Below, in pieces: positions 1 to 9,224 of a stretch of DNA of 64,000 nt. The notes beneath the pieces are model-generated. The model was given only the letters and a program-made list of their open reading frames with translations. It was not told where the DNA came from and ran no database searches. Position numbers and translations under genes: made by a program. The stretch comes from Sulfitobacter sp. OXR-159. GTDB taxonomy: Bacteria > Pseudomonadota > Alphaproteobacteria > Rhodobacterales > Rhodobacteraceae. The stretch covers positions 3,269,501 through 3,333,500 of the forward strand of contig NZ_CP139707.1 in assembly GCF_034377145.1 (NCBI RefSeq). The letters run 5' to 3'. The number at the start of each line of letters is the position of its first letter. Position 1 is the stretch's first letter.

Positions 1-744
1 CACCACGCCCACCAGCGCCGTCCATGAGAACAGCACCAAGAGGATCACTAAGAGCCAGAAACTTCGCCCCAGAATCGCGAACATAATGATGATCACGTAG
101 AGCGACGGGGTTGAGGACCAAATCTCGATGATGCGCTGAAAGATCAGATCGAGCCAGCCGCCGAAGAAGCCCTGCACCGCACCCGCCAGAATGCCGATGA
201 TCGACGCCGCCCCGGTGACGATCAGGGTGAACACCACCGAAAGCCGGAAACCATGAATCACCCGTGCCATAACATCGCGTTTGGTGCCGTCGGTCCCGAG
301 CCAGTTCTGCCCATTGGGCGGCAGCGGTGCGGCACCGGGGCGGTCCACGGCGGTGTCGAAGGAATAGGGAATGACGGGCCAAAGCGCCCAGCCCTTATCG
401 ATCGCTTCGCCTTCAACCTCGCCATCCTCGGCGTCGAGGATATAGCCCTCAGGATCGTCGAAACAGGCATCCAATCCGCCAGTGGCAATGAGGCATTGCA
501 CCTCCGGGTCGCGATAGGCGGCTTCGGTCTGGAAATCCCCGCCAAAAGCGGTCTCGGGGTAGAAATTGAAGATCGGCGCGTAATACTCGCCGCGGTAGCT
601 CACGAGGATCGGCTTGTCGTTGGCCACGAACTCGGCCAGCAGCGAAATGCCAAAAAGGATCGCGAAAATCCACAACGACCAATAGGCACGGCGGTTCGCG
701 GTGAAATTGCGCCAGCGGCGCTGGTTCAGGGGGGACAGCGCCAT
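1..744 (-). CDS. yejE: Oligopeptide/microcin C-type ABC transporter permease YejE (3' part beyond window)
   Basis: Inner-membrane permease that pairs with YejB in a peptide importer. Translating the minus strand from ATG 744 gives 248 residues with no stop before the edge. Residues 1-11 are basic, a hydrophobic segment follows at about 22-40, then a periplasmic stretch, then further membrane helices from about residue 165. The long insert after the first helix, containing NWLGTDGTKRDV, is typical of YejE/DppC permeases. The start overlaps the yejB stop (TGATG), so the two are translationally coupled. The ATPase yejF would be expected just outside the window. Confidence 0.9.
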   Translation of the reverse strand, partial: MALSPLNQRRWRNFTANRRAYWSLWIFAILFGISLLAEFVANDKPILVSYRGEYYAPIFNFYPETAFGGDFQTEAAYRDPEVQCLIATGGLDACFDDPEGYILDAEDGEVEGEAIDKGWALWPVIPYSFDTAVDRPGAAPLPPNGQNWLGTDGTKRDVMARVIHGFRLSVVFTLIVTGAASIIGILAGAVQGFFGGWLDLIFQRIIEIWSSTPSLYVIIIMFAILGRSFWLLVILLVLFSWTALVGVV

Positions 745-1835
745 CAGCCTTCCCTCTTCTCAAAGTCGATGCGCGGGTCGACGAGCACATACATCATGTC
801 CGACAAAATGCCGACGACAAGGCCGATGAGGCCAAAGATGAAGAGCGTCCCGAAGACAATCGGATAGTCGCGCGCAACCGCTGCCTCAAAACCCAGACGC
901 CCCAACCCATCAAGGCTAAAGATCGTCTCGATAATGATCGACCCGCCGAAGAAGACCGAGATGAAGACCGCCGGAAAACTGGCGATCACGATCAGCATCG
1001 CGTTGCGAAAAACATGCCCGTAAAGCACCTTGCGCTCTGACAGGCCTTTGGCGCGGGCGGTGATGACATATTGCTTTTTGATCTCGTCCAGAAAGCTGTT
1101 CTTGGTCAGCAGCGTTAGCGTGGCAAAGGCCGAGATGGTCGAGGCCAGTACCGGCAGCGTGATGTGCCAGAAATAGTCGGACACCTTGCCCAAGGGGCTG
1201 AGGCTGTCGAAATTATCCGAGGTCAGGCCACGCAGCGGGAAGATCTGCCAGTAAGACCCACCGGCAAAGAGCACCAGCAGCAGGATGGCAAAGAGGAAAC
1301 CGGGGATCGCATAGGCCGCAATGATAGCGCCCGAGGTCCAGGTATCGAACCGGCTTCCGTCGCGAACCGCTTTGCGAATGCCTAGGGGGATCGACACCAA
1401 GTGGGCGATCAGCGTTGACCAAAGCCCAAGCGTGATCGAGACCGGGAGCTTTTCCTTGATCAGGTCGATCACACTGATGGCACGGAAGTAACTCTCGCCG
1501 AAATCAAGCCGCATGTAGTTCCACAGCATGTGAAAGAACCGCTCCACGGGGGGTTTGTCGAAGCCGAATTCCTTCTCCAACTCCTCGATTAACTCAGGCG
1601 GCAACCCGCGCGCGCCGACATAGGTACTGTCAGACCCGCGTGCCATCGTGTCGACCCCGGCGTCGTTGTTGCCCCCGGCAAAGCCGCCAAAGATATCGCC
1701 GCCGCCCTGTATCCGCGCGATGGCCTGCTCGACCGGGCCACCGGGGACGAATTGCACCAAGGCAAAGTTGACCAGCATGATGCCGAACAAGGTCGGGATC
1801 ACCAGCAACAGCCGTCTGAGAATATAAGCACCCAT
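744..1835 (-). CDS. yejB: Oligopeptide/microcin C-type ABC transporter permease YejB
   Basis: A 363-residue inner-membrane permease, the length expected for YejB. It opens with [20 protein letters not shown], the usual first helix of DppB/OppB-type permeases. About residues 30-90 form a Gly/Asp-rich periplasmic insert. The ATPase-contacting EAA-type loop is seen as [20 protein letters not shown] near residue 265. It lies 9 bp after yejA and overlaps yejE by one base, so the order yejA-yejB-yejE is an operon. In enterobacteria this system imports peptides and microcin C. The natural substrate here is inferred to be oligopeptides. Confidence 0.93.
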   Translation of the reverse strand: MGAYILRRLLLVIPTLFGIMLVNFALVQFVPGGPVEQAIARIQGGGDIFGGFAGGNNDAGVDTMARGSDSTYVGARGLPPELIEELEKEFGFDKPPVERFFHMLWNYMRLDFGESYFRAISVIDLIKEKLPVSITLGLWSTLIAHLVSIPLGIRKAVRDGSRFDTWTSGAIIAAYAIPGFLFAILLLVLFAGGSYWQIFPLRGLTSDNFDSLSPLGKVSDYFWHITLPVLASTISAFATLTLLTKNSFLDEIKKQYVITARAKGLSERKVLYGHVFRNAMLIVIASFPAVFISVFFGGSIIIETIFSLDGLGRLGFEAAVARDYPIVFGTLFIFGLIGLVVGILSDMMYVLVDPRIDFEKREG

Positions 1836-1844
1836 GAGGTCGCT

Positions 1845-3779
1845 TTACCGCAAGGCGCCGGAGGCGCGCAATTGCTGCGCGCGGTCTTCGTCATACCACC
1901 AGAAATCGAGGTAGCCCAAAGCATAGGACGGAATCTCGGGGTGGTCGTATTGGTCGTAATAGGCAACCCAATAGCTGTCGTTGTACCATGTGGGGATCAT
2001 GAAGAATTCATGCCGCAGCGCCCGATCCAGAGCCATCAGAGCCGCATCTTCGTCCTCTGCCGTTTCGGCATCGAGCGAGGCTTCGATGATCGCGTCGACC
2101 AGCGGGCTGGCAAGCCCTGCGGGGTTGAACAGCGAAAATTCCGCCGCCTCGGACCCGTAGCGCTGCGACAGACCGGTGCCGGTGCCAAGGAAGGCGGCAT
2201 AGGCGTCATAGATCATGTCATAGTCGCGGTCCCGCTCGCGGGCGGTGTATTGCGAACTGTCCACCTTCTCCAGCCGCGCGTCGATGCCGATGGATTGCAG
2301 GTTGCCCACAAAATTTTCGATCACCGCCGAAATCGTCGGCGACCCGGCGGAGTTCATCAGGAAGTTCAGCCGCAGGGGTTCGCCCGCCTCATTGACACGC
2401 ATGCCGTTCTGCACGGTCCAACCCGCATCCTCCAACAGCTTGGACGCCTGCCGCGCGTTGCGGCGGTCCAACAGGCGGCTGGGGTCTGAGGTATGCGGCA
2501 CCACGGCAGGCGCGCTCAACAGCTCCCCCGGCACCAGATCGCCAAGGCTTTCCAGAAGCGCCAGTTCCGCCCCCTCGGGCGCGGCCCCGGCCATCAGCGG
2601 CGTGTCTTGCGTGAACGAGGCGCGGTGGCTGAAGAGCCCGTATTGCAGCGACTCGTTGGTCCATTCAAAGTTGAACATCAGTGCCACAGCCTCGCGCACA
2701 CGGCGGTCCTGCAGCGTCTCGCGGCCGAGGTTAAAGATGATCCCCGATGGCGTGGGGGGCGAGCCGTCGGGCAGCTCGGCCTTGACGATGTCGCCGTCAC
2801 TCACCTTGGAGAAGTCGTAGCCCGTGGCCCATTTCTTTGAATCCCCTTCGGCGCGGAAGGTGTATTCGCCCGCCTTGAACGCCTCAAAGGCCGAAGTGTC
2901 GTCGCTGAAAATCTCCAGCCGGATGCGGTCGAAATTCATGCGGCCACGGTTGATCGGCAGGTCGCGGCCCCAGTAGTCGGGGTTGCGTTTCAGCACGATG
3001 CGCTTGGTCAGATCGACGCTTTCGACCATATAGGCGCCCGATCCGGGGGGCGGGTCCATCCAGCTGTCTTTAAGGGTGTTGCCGGTTTCCTCGAACCAAT
3101 GTTTCGGCCATGCGGGCACGCCGCCCACCGTCTCGATCAGGCTGCGGCGGGAGATACCGTCGGCAAAGTGGAACTTCACCGTGTGGTCGTCCAGCGCCTC
3201 GACCTTGGGGATGCGCTTACGCACCGCGTCGGCATAGGACTTCAGACCCTCATCCAAGAGCAAGTTGTGCGAAAACACGATGTCATGCGCGGTCACCGGC
3301 GTGCCGTCCGAAAACGTCGCCTCGGGGCGCATGTGGAAGGTCACCCAAGACTTGTCCTCGGGATACTCAAGGCCTTCGCACAGCAGGCAGTAGCTTTCGC
3401 CATAGACATCCGCTGGCAGCGGCTCACCCGATGGGGCCTCGCCCAGCAGGCTTTCAAACCCGAAGATCGAGAACAGGTGCGCACGGCCCTTGCCGGAATA
3501 GGGGTTCATCGAATCCAGCGTGCCCACGAAGGGGATCGAGATTTCCCCGCCCTTGGGTGCATCGGGGTTCACATAGTTAAAATGCTCGAAATCCGCCGGG
3601 TAGGTCAGATCGCCATAAAATGAATAGCCATGGCTTTTGATGACCTCCTGCTCCTGCTCCTGCGCCGCGGCGGCACCGGCCAAGAGGGCCGCCACCATCA
3701 GCGTCAGCGTCGCGAGCCATAGCGGCAGGTCATCAAAGACCGAAGGGCGGGTCGCGGCGCGGGTCTGGGCACGGGGCAT
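1845..3779 (-). CDS. yejA: Periplasmic oligopeptide-binding protein YejA (solute-binding family 5)
   Basis: A 644-residue substrate-binding protein that delivers peptides to YejB/YejE. An N-terminal export segment (hydrophobic about 18-38, ending AAAAQEQ) precedes the mature protein. The family 5 signatures are visible: YPADFEHFNYVNPDAPKGGE at the start of the fold, then FSDGTPVTAHDIVFSHNLL and VLKRNPDYWG. The start is supported by AAGGAGTGACCT just before the ATG. It is the first gene of the yejABE operon. The region 3780-4044 upstream is shared with a divergent sensor kinase and must carry both promoters; I see no clear operator in it. Confidence 0.93.
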   Translation of the reverse strand: MPRAQTRAATRPSVFDDLPLWLATLTLMVAALLAGAAAAQEQEQEVIKSHGYSFYGDLTYPADFEHFNYVNPDAPKGGEISIPFVGTLDSMNPYSGKGRAHLFSIFGFESLLGEAPSGEPLPADVYGESYCLLCEGLEYPEDKSWVTFHMRPEATFSDGTPVTAHDIVFSHNLLLDEGLKSYADAVRKRIPKVEALDDHTVKFHFADGISRRSLIETVGGVPAWPKHWFEETGNTLKDSWMDPPPGSGAYMVESVDLTKRIVLKRNPDYWGRDLPINRGRMNFDRIRLEIFSDDTSAFEAFKAGEYTFRAEGDSKKWATGYDFSKVSDGDIVKAELPDGSPPTPSGIIFNLGRETLQDRRVREAVALMFNFEWTNESLQYGLFSHRASFTQDTPLMAGAAPEGAELALLESLGDLVPGELLSAPAVVPHTSDPSRLLDRRNARQASKLLEDAGWTVQNGMRVNEAGEPLRLNFLMNSAGSPTISAVIENFVGNLQSIGIDARLEKVDSSQYTARERDRDYDMIYDAYAAFLGTGTGLSQRYGSEAAEFSLFNPAGLASPLVDAIIEASLDAETAEDEDAALMALDRALRHEFFMIPTWYNDSYWVAYYDQYDHPEIPSYALGYLDFWWYDEDRAQQLRASGALR

Positions 3780-4044
3780 AGGTCACTCCTTGGCGTGGCA
3801 TAGTCCGGGTAGGCGTCATCTAGGCTAACGCTGTGAGATGCCAAGATACAAGTTGCGAATATGTAAGGTTGCCCTGCACGGGCGGTCCACCGCGGAGGTT
3901 GCCCCATCGAAGGGCGATTTCCCCCGCTTCCGCTCGCGAGAATGTGTAGCCCGACGCCCGGGAACTTCGCAGGCCAGCCGATTTCTCGCCCCAAAATTAA
4001 CAGATTCTTCACTCAAGTTAACGATGCGTAAACTGGAGCAGACG

Positions 4045-5298
4045 ATGAGAACCTACCCGATTCCCTTTAACGAAGAAGCCCGCTTGCGCGCCGTTTTTGA
4101 TGTGCCCGGCCTCACAGCCGAGAACGAAGCTTTGTTCGACACTATCTGCGAGGCCACCCGCCGTCTGCTTGACTGTCCGATTGCACATATCAGCGTCGTG
4201 GAGGCCGAAACCCAATGGTACAAATCCGTGGTTGGCTACCCGCTGGAACCGATGCCGAAAGACACCGGGTTTTGCAGCCATACGATCATGTCGGACGTGC
4301 CACTGGTGGTGCCCGACCTCAGCAAAGACCCCCGATTTGAGCGCCACCCCATGGTTGCCAAGGGCGGACCCGAGGCGCGCTATTACTGCGGCGTGCCACT
4401 GATCCTGTCCTCGGGCCACCGCTTTGGCAGCCTCTGCGCGCTGGACCTGCAACCGCACGAACAGCCCTCCGAGAAACAGATCGCCCTGTTGGAAGACCTT
4501 GGCCGTATGGTCGTCGCGGCGCTTGAGCGCAGCCAGCCGAACGCCCCTGAGCTAAAGGCCGACACCAGCGCCGAATCCACCTTTTTAACGCTGGTAGGTC
4601 ACGAACTGCGAACACCGCTCACGGTTCTCTTCGGCAGCCTGCGTATGTTGGAGGCTAAAGCCGAACAAGGGGTGAACCCGCTGCTGATTCGCTCTGCCCG
4701 ACGGTCTGTCGACCACCTCAGCGCGTTGATCGAGACGATCATATCCTACAGCAATGTCAGCACCGGAGAGCTGCGCCTGAACGAGCGGAAATGCAATCTG
4801 AACGATCTTTTGCAATCAGTTTCGGCCCTGCATTTCGCCACCACAGATGCGACCACGAAAACCATCACTCTGCGCGACAGCCTGCCGCTTGAGGAAATGC
4901 ACATAGATGGCGACCAGATCGAATTGGCAGTGACGGCCTTGGTTCTGAACTCCGTGCTACACGGGGGCAGTGAGATCGCGCTAGGGACGTTCAAAGACGT
5001 CGAGGGCAATATCGAGATTTCGATCACCGACAATGGCTCTTTTGACGATCACGTCGACCTTGCCGAGCTTTACAAACCCTTTGTCGTCGGCGGCATGATG
5101 GACCATCGCAGCACCAAGGGCGGGCTGGGCCTTGGCCTGCCGCTGACCCGCAAGCTGATCGAAATGCACGGCGGGGATTTCGAGGTGCATGTAGAGGCGG
5201 GCCGCAGCCGCGCCGTGATCCGCCTGCCCGCGTGGCGCTGCGACATCGGCGGGATCGCCGCGGCAAACGTCGCCGCCCCGGTGATCGCGGCTCAGTAA
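4045..5298 (+). CDS. GAF-domain sensor histidine kinase
   Basis: A soluble two-component kinase of 417 residues. The GAF domain spans about residues 25-165 (CPIAHISVVEAETQWYKSVV, then GFCSHTIM and FGSLCALD). The HisKA H-box is GHELRTPL with phospho-acceptor His186. A HATPase_c domain follows, with DNGSFDD and GGLGLGLPLTRKL as the ATP-lid motifs. The N-box is weak (ALVLNSVLHGG). No membrane segment is seen, so it probably senses a cytosolic signal. The frame stays open to an ATG at 3838, but 4045 is chosen because GGAG lies 7 bases upstream and the GAF homology begins just after it. No response regulator is adjacent. Confidence 0.85.
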   Translation: MRTYPIPFNEEARLRAVFDVPGLTAENEALFDTICEATRRLLDCPIAHISVVEAETQWYKSVVGYPLEPMPKDTGFCSHTIMSDVPLVVPDLSKDPRFERHPMVAKGGPEARYYCGVPLILSSGHRFGSLCALDLQPHEQPSEKQIALLEDLGRMVVAALERSQPNAPELKADTSAESTFLTLVGHELRTPLTVLFGSLRMLEAKAEQGVNPLLIRSARRSVDHLSALIETIISYSNVSTGELRLNERKCNLNDLLQSVSALHFATTDATTKTITLRDSLPLEEMHIDGDQIELAVTALVLNSVLHGGSEIALGTFKDVEGNIEISITDNGSFDDHVDLAELYKPFVVGGMMDHRSTKGGLGLGLPLTRKLIEMHGGDFEVHVEAGRSRAVIRLPAWRCDIGGIAAANVAAPVIAAQ

Positions 5299-5305
5299 TT
5301 TTGAA

Positions 5306-5340
5306 GCGCGGGGAGCGCACTATGCCGCGCCCCGCTCTTT
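5306..5340. terminator. Possible terminator between convergent genes
   Basis: GCGGGG near 5308-5313 can pair with CCCCGC at 5330-5335, followed by CTTTGCTC. It lies in the 44-bp gap between the sensor kinase and the convergent hydrolase. The stem is short and imperfect. Confidence 0.35.
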
Positions 5341-5342
5341 GC

Positions 5343-6164
5343 TCAGGCTCCGTCGACCGTGCGGATCAATGCGTTGATCTCTTCCGCCAATAGGTCCGGG
5401 TGATCCTCAGGCGTGAAGTGTTTGCCCCCTTCGATCCGCCGCAGCGGTGCATTCAGATCTTTCGCCAGCCGCTCCCCATATTCGAGCTTTTGAAACTCAT
5501 CGGCCGCGCCCCAAACGATCCGAGCGGGGATGTTGAGCGTGGGCAGCTTGTCCGCGATGGCCTTGGTATCTTCCACGTCCAGCGACTGCGCCTGCCGGAC
5601 AAAGGCTTCGGCCTCTCCATGTTGGGCGTAATGCGGGGCATGGGCGTCAAAGGCAGCCTCGGCGGCGGCGTCGGTCTCATGCCCCTTGGAGAACATCATC
5701 TTCAGCAACTGGTGGAACGACCCATCGGGCGCATGTTTCGCCACGCCGCCAGTCTTGGCCACGGCGCTGACCAGCGGCACGGGCCATGAATCATAGCTGA
5801 TCGCATTCGTCAAAAGCAGCCCGCTGACCATTCCAGGATGACGCACCGCTGCAATTTGCGCGACACCGCCGCCAAGGTCATGCGCGGCAAGGATCGCACG
5901 CGAGATACCCTGATCGCGCATCCAAGCGACCAAATAGTCCGCCTGGGCCGAGACCGAAATATCACGCCCTTCGCCCTGCGGGATAGAGGCACCATACCCC
6001 GGCATTTCCCAAGCGAGCACCCGGCGCCCGGTGACCTTCGGGGCGACATCCCGCCAAAGCGCGGGGCATGTGGGAATACCGTGAAGCAGGATGACAGGAT
6101 CACCCGCCCCCGTCTCTTCCCAACGCATTTCGATCCCATTGACCGTGGTTGTATGACTTTGCAT
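5343..6164 (-). CDS. Alpha/beta-fold hydrolase with Asp nucleophile (haloalkane dehalogenase/epoxide hydrolase-like)
   Basis: A 273-residue cytosolic hydrolase. The oxyanion segment is LLHGIP at about 26-31. The nucleophile elbow reads AAHDLGGG with Asp96, which places it with haloalkane dehalogenases, haloacetate dehalogenases and epoxide hydrolases and away from Ser esterases. The catalytic His is in GGKHFTPEDHP near residue 250. The acidic partner is probably in the IVWGAADEF strand. The start has AAAGGAGA in front of the ATG. The substrate cannot be told from sequence. It faces the sensor kinase tail to tail and is read divergently from the AT-rich gene at 6357. Confidence 0.8.
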   Translation of the reverse strand: MQSHTTTVNGIEMRWEETGAGDPVILLHGIPTCPALWRDVAPKVTGRRVLAWEMPGYGASIPQGEGRDISVSAQADYLVAWMRDQGISRAILAAHDLGGGVAQIAAVRHPGMVSGLLLTNAISYDSWPVPLVSAVAKTGGVAKHAPDGSFHQLLKMMFSKGHETDAAAEAAFDAHAPHYAQHGEAEAFVRQAQSLDVEDTKAIADKLPTLNIPARIVWGAADEFQKLEYGERLAKDLNAPLRRIEGGKHFTPEDHPDLLAEEINALIRTVDGA

Positions 6165-6356
6165 GTCGCGTCTCCTTTCGGTGTGGACGTTTCATGGCCC
6201 AACACCCGCATGAAGAAGACGTTCCGCCGCGCCCAAGAGCGCCAAGGTATCAGTAAGGGATAATCGGAGCCGTTTGACCACGGGCTTCACTTCCAGCTAC
6301 GGTAATTTCATATCATCAATGTCTATCGATCTAAAAATCTATATTGAGGACTAAAA

Positions 6357-7088
6357 ATGGCAGAGCTGATTGGCGCTGAAGGATTTGACAGAGACATACT
6401 TTTCAATCCGTCTCCATGGCGTGAACTCATCATGACACAGAATGAACTATTCGATCCAGCTACGCTGTACGATATTTCCGATCGGTTGCGTCGGGAGTTC
6501 CACCACGGGCATATGCCAAATCGCAAAATGCCAGAGATACCCCGAGAAAACTGGCATACTGACCTTCTTGCCCCCTATTTGTCCAAGACAATAGGCTATG
6601 ACCTTCCCTGCCTAATATCCGCTGACCGCACTGCCCGAGGTCGCATTATGCTATGCGCCCAAGATCCCAAACGAGAAGGCGATGAACCAATTCTTTCGGT
6701 TGGAACGTTTTTCGGGATTGATAGTGACTATCACCGTTGTCGGCGTCATTGGGGCATGATTTGGCAACTGATTAGACGTTGTGTCTTTTCAGGTTACGAT
6801 GTCTGGGCCACAGATGCCGTTAAACTTTATGCAGGCCGAAATGTCATACGGAAGGACAGAGCGCTACGTGAACTATGTTTTTCTGTCATTCGACAAGAGG
6901 TAGAAGCATTTCAACCAGACCGCATCCTTGCGATTGGGAATGACGCTCGCGACGCATTGGTTGCTGCGGGAACGCAGTCTCCGGTTGTTCATGTTGTTCA
7001 CCCAACAGCGCGCGGCCTCACAGGCCCTTTTAAGGACCGCCTTGAGTTATATTGGGAAGCATTAGGCGGGAATGCCTTAACCGCATAG
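6357..7088 (+). CDS. Uracil-DNA glycosylase superfamily-like protein
   Basis: A 243-residue protein with features of the UDG fold. MLCAQDPKREGDEP resembles the motif I Gly-x-Asp-Pro loop, VWATDAVKL and RILAIGNDAR look like core strands, and HVVHPTARGL resembles the C-terminal His-Pro motif. If correct, it would excise damaged bases or recognise modified DNA, but catalytic competence is not established. GAGGA 6 bases before ATG 6357 supports the start; an internal ATG at 6432 is possible. The gene and its upstream region are clearly poorer in GC than their neighbours (17 G/C of 60 at 6301-6360), which suggests recent acquisition. No mobility gene is next to it. Confidence 0.5.
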   Translation: MAELIGAEGFDRDILFNPSPWRELIMTQNELFDPATLYDISDRLRREFHHGHMPNRKMPEIPRENWHTDLLAPYLSKTIGYDLPCLISADRTARGRIMLCAQDPKREGDEPILSVGTFFGIDSDYHRCRRHWGMIWQLIRRCVFSGYDVWATDAVKLYAGRNVIRKDRALRELCFSVIRQEVEAFQPDRILAIGNDARDALVAAGTQSPVVHVVHPTARGLTGPFKDRLELYWEALGGNALTA

Positions 7089-7103
7089 CCGCGCCCAAAC
7101 GCA

Positions 7104-7127
7104 AAAGCCGCCCCAGAGGGCGGCTTT
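7104..7127. terminator. Bidirectional terminator
   Basis: AAAGCCGCC (7104-7112) pairs perfectly with GGCGGCTTT (7119-7127), a 9-bp stem with a 6-base loop. A tracts and T tracts on both sides let it serve both the UDG-like gene (+) and the cytochrome gene (-). Confidence 0.8.
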
Positions 7128-7150
7128 CACTCACGCAATGCAGCGTGGAA

Positions 7151-7651
7151 TTAGTTGGAAACGCTTTGTAGGTAAGCGATCACGTCAGCGCGGTCTTCGA
7201 CTTTACGCAGACCGGCGAAACCCATGGTGGTGCCGGGGGCATAGCCTTTGGGGCTCGTGAGGAAGGCGCTCAGCTCTTCCGGGGTCCATGCACCTTCGAG
7301 CGAGGTCAGAGCGCCGGAATACCCGAAACCGTCAACCGAGGCGATATCGCGGTCGACCACACCGTCAAGGTGCGGACCAACGGCGTTGGAGCCGTCGACC
7401 TTGTGGCACGCGGCGCATTTGCGGAACACTTTAGAGCCGCTGTCGGCATCGCCTTCGGCCATCACGGCGGTAAAGTCGATCTCTTCGCCGCCTTCGTCAC
7501 CACCGGCATCGGCCACTTCGATCACATAGGACGCTTCCCCATGTGCATCGGCGTGGTAAATCTCTTCCCCCGCCCATTTGCCCAGCAGAAGTACCAACCA
7601 GGCGCCGAATACGCCGGCTGCGATTTTGGTCAGGGTCATTGTATCGAACAT
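7151..7651 (-). CDS. cycM: Membrane-anchored cytochrome c (CycM/cytochrome c-y type)
   Basis: A 166-residue c-type cytochrome held in the membrane by an uncleaved N-terminal helix (about residues 7-25) with an acidic linker rich in Asp, Glu and Gly to about residue 60. The heme site is CAACH (Cys79, Cys82, His83). A probable axial Met lies in APGTTMGFAG. This arrangement matches the membrane-attached class I cytochromes that carry electrons from the bc1 complex to terminal oxidases in Rhodobacterales and rhizobia. It shares an upstream region of about 150 bp with divergent pheA. The gene symbol is by family resemblance. Confidence 0.88.
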   Translation of the reverse strand: MFDTMTLTKIAAGVFGAWLVLLLGKWAGEEIYHADAHGEASYVIEVADAGGDEGGEEIDFTAVMAEGDADSGSKVFRKCAACHKVDGSNAVGPHLDGVVDRDIASVDGFGYSGALTSLEGAWTPEELSAFLTSPKGYAPGTTMGFAGLRKVEDRADVIAYLQSVSN

Positions 7652-7805
7652 GCGTCAGGGTCCATCACTTGGTATTGGCACCATGGGCGGGCCATGGTTC
7701 TTGGCATCGTTGCCCGCGTATCTATTGCTTTCCCTTGGCGCAGGCAAGGTGTAGTTACCGCGACCAATTGCCCTTCTCCGCGCCTTTTGCAGCAGGATAC
7801 GATCC

Positions 7806-8663
7806 ATGACCGCCCAGACCACGCCGCGCATCGCCTTCCAAGGGGCCCTTGGCGCCTATAGTCACGAGGCCTGCCTTCAAGCCTGCCCCGACATGGAACC
7901 GGTGCCCTGCCAGTCGTTCGAAGGCGTGATCCGCGCCGTAAATGAAGGGCGCGCCGAACTGGCGATGCTGCCGGTGGAGAACACGACCTATGGCCGTGTG
8001 GCCGATATCCACCGCCTGCTGCCGGAAAGCGGGCTGCATATCATCGGCGAAGCTTTCGTCCGGGTGCGCATCGCTCTGATGGCCCGCCCCGGCGTGGCAT
8101 TAAAAGACATCAAACATGTCCGCGCGCATCTGGTGCTGCTGCCGCAGGCGCGCAGTTTCTTGCAGCAACATGGCATCACCTCTGAACCCGCCGCCGATTC
8201 CGCCGGGGCCGCCGCCGAACTGGCCGCGACCGAGGGCAGCACCGATGGCGTTCTGGCAGGCGAGGTCGCGGCAGAGATCAACGGCCTGACCGTGCTGGCC
8301 CGCGATATCGAGGATATGGACCACAACACCACCCGCTTTCTGCTGATGGCCCCGCAGATCGACCTTTCGCGCCGGGCCGAGCGGATGCTGACCACCTTCG
8401 TCTTCGAGGTGCGCAACATTCCCGCCGCGCTTTACAAGGCGATGGGGGGCTTTGCGACCAATGGGGTGAACATGACCAAGCTCGAAAGCTATATGGTCGG
8501 CGGGTCCTTCACCGCGACACAGTTCTACGCCGATATCGAGGGCCATCCCGCAGACCCGGCGGTGAAACGCGCGCTGGATGAATTGGGGTATTTCACCAAT
8601 ATGCTTGAGATTCTGGGGGCCTACCCCGCCCATCCCGACCGGGGCGCGCCGACCGGGATGTAG
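7806..8663 (+). CDS. pheA: Prephenate dehydratase
   Basis: Converts prephenate to phenylpyruvate in phenylalanine biosynthesis. The 285-residue protein is a stand-alone dehydratase without a chorismate mutase domain. The PDT domain opens with RIAFQGALGAYSHEAC and holds the catalytic HNTTRFLLM motif near residue 177. The C-terminal ACT domain begins about residue 195 (TFVFEVRNIPAALYKAMGGF), and KLESYMVGG corresponds to the phenylalanine-binding ESRP region. Feedback inhibition by Phe is therefore likely. The convergent neighbour at 8679 starts only 15 bp after its stop. Confidence 0.95.
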   Translation: MTAQTTPRIAFQGALGAYSHEACLQACPDMEPVPCQSFEGVIRAVNEGRAELAMLPVENTTYGRVADIHRLLPESGLHIIGEAFVRVRIALMARPGVALKDIKHVRAHLVLLPQARSFLQQHGITSEPAADSAGAAAELAATEGSTDGVLAGEVAAEINGLTVLARDIEDMDHNTTRFLLMAPQIDLSRRAERMLTTFVFEVRNIPAALYKAMGGFATNGVNMTKLESYMVGGSFTATQFYADIEGHPADPAVKRALDELGYFTNMLEILGAYPAHPDRGAPTGM

Positions 8664-8678
8664 GCTGGGCGCGCAGGC

Positions 8679-9152
8679 TCAGACTTTGACGCCGCGGGCG
8701 TGACGCTCTTCCATACCGCGGGCATATTCCGCGACGCGGTCCTTGTATTTCTTGGTCAGGGTCGTCTTGGCCAGTTTGAGCGATTGCACCCAAAGCCGCG
8801 CGGAAAGCGTCAGCGGCTTGATCTCAAGCGCGACCAACACGCGCGTGCTGTTGCGCGACAGGGGCATCAGTTCAAAGGACATTTGCCCCGCCAACCCCTG
8901 CGACATGCTGTCGATCACCATCTCGTTGGGCCGGTCGAAGGTCACCATTTCAAGCGTCAGCTCGCGCCGCTTGCCGCGCAGGGGGAAGACCGCGTTCCAC
9001 GTCATTCCCACACCGGGCTGATGCATCGTATCGGCGCGCTGCACCTCGGCACCGCGCCGCATGGCCGCCCGCTCAAAGCTCTCAAAATCGCACAACATGT
9101 CAAAGACCGCCTCAATCGGGGCTTCGACGTCTTCTTTGGTCGAGAATTTCAT
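8679..9152 (-). CDS. SRPBCC (START-like) family protein
   Basis: A 157-residue protein of the ligand-binding polyketide-cyclase/START-like fold. It opens MKFSTKEDVEAPIEAVFDML, typical for the first strand and helix, and ends in an amphipathic helix rich in Lys and Arg (KLAKTTLTKKYKDRVAEYA). No enzymatic motif can be assigned. The frame is open upstream to 9188, but the ATG at 9152 has GGACGGA directly in front and starts at the domain border. It sits between pheA (convergent) and nudC (same strand, 72 bp away). The role is unknown. Confidence 0.75.
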   Translation of the reverse strand: MKFSTKEDVEAPIEAVFDMLCDFESFERAAMRRGAEVQRADTMHQPGVGMTWNAVFPLRGKRRELTLEMVTFDRPNEMVIDSMSQGLAGQMSFELMPLSRNSTRVLVALEIKPLTLSARLWVQSLKLAKTTLTKKYKDRVAEYARGMEERHARGVKV

Positions 9153-9224
9153 TCCGTCCGTTCCAATTCTTCTGCTCGCATTTGCCACCCCTGCCGCTTT
9201 GAGCGGGCCTGTTAGGTCGGTGTA

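Noticed and set aside
3838..4044. N-terminal extension of the first sensor kinase
   Set aside because: Open frame only: basic and not GAF-like. A good ribosome site and the domain border support ATG 4045.
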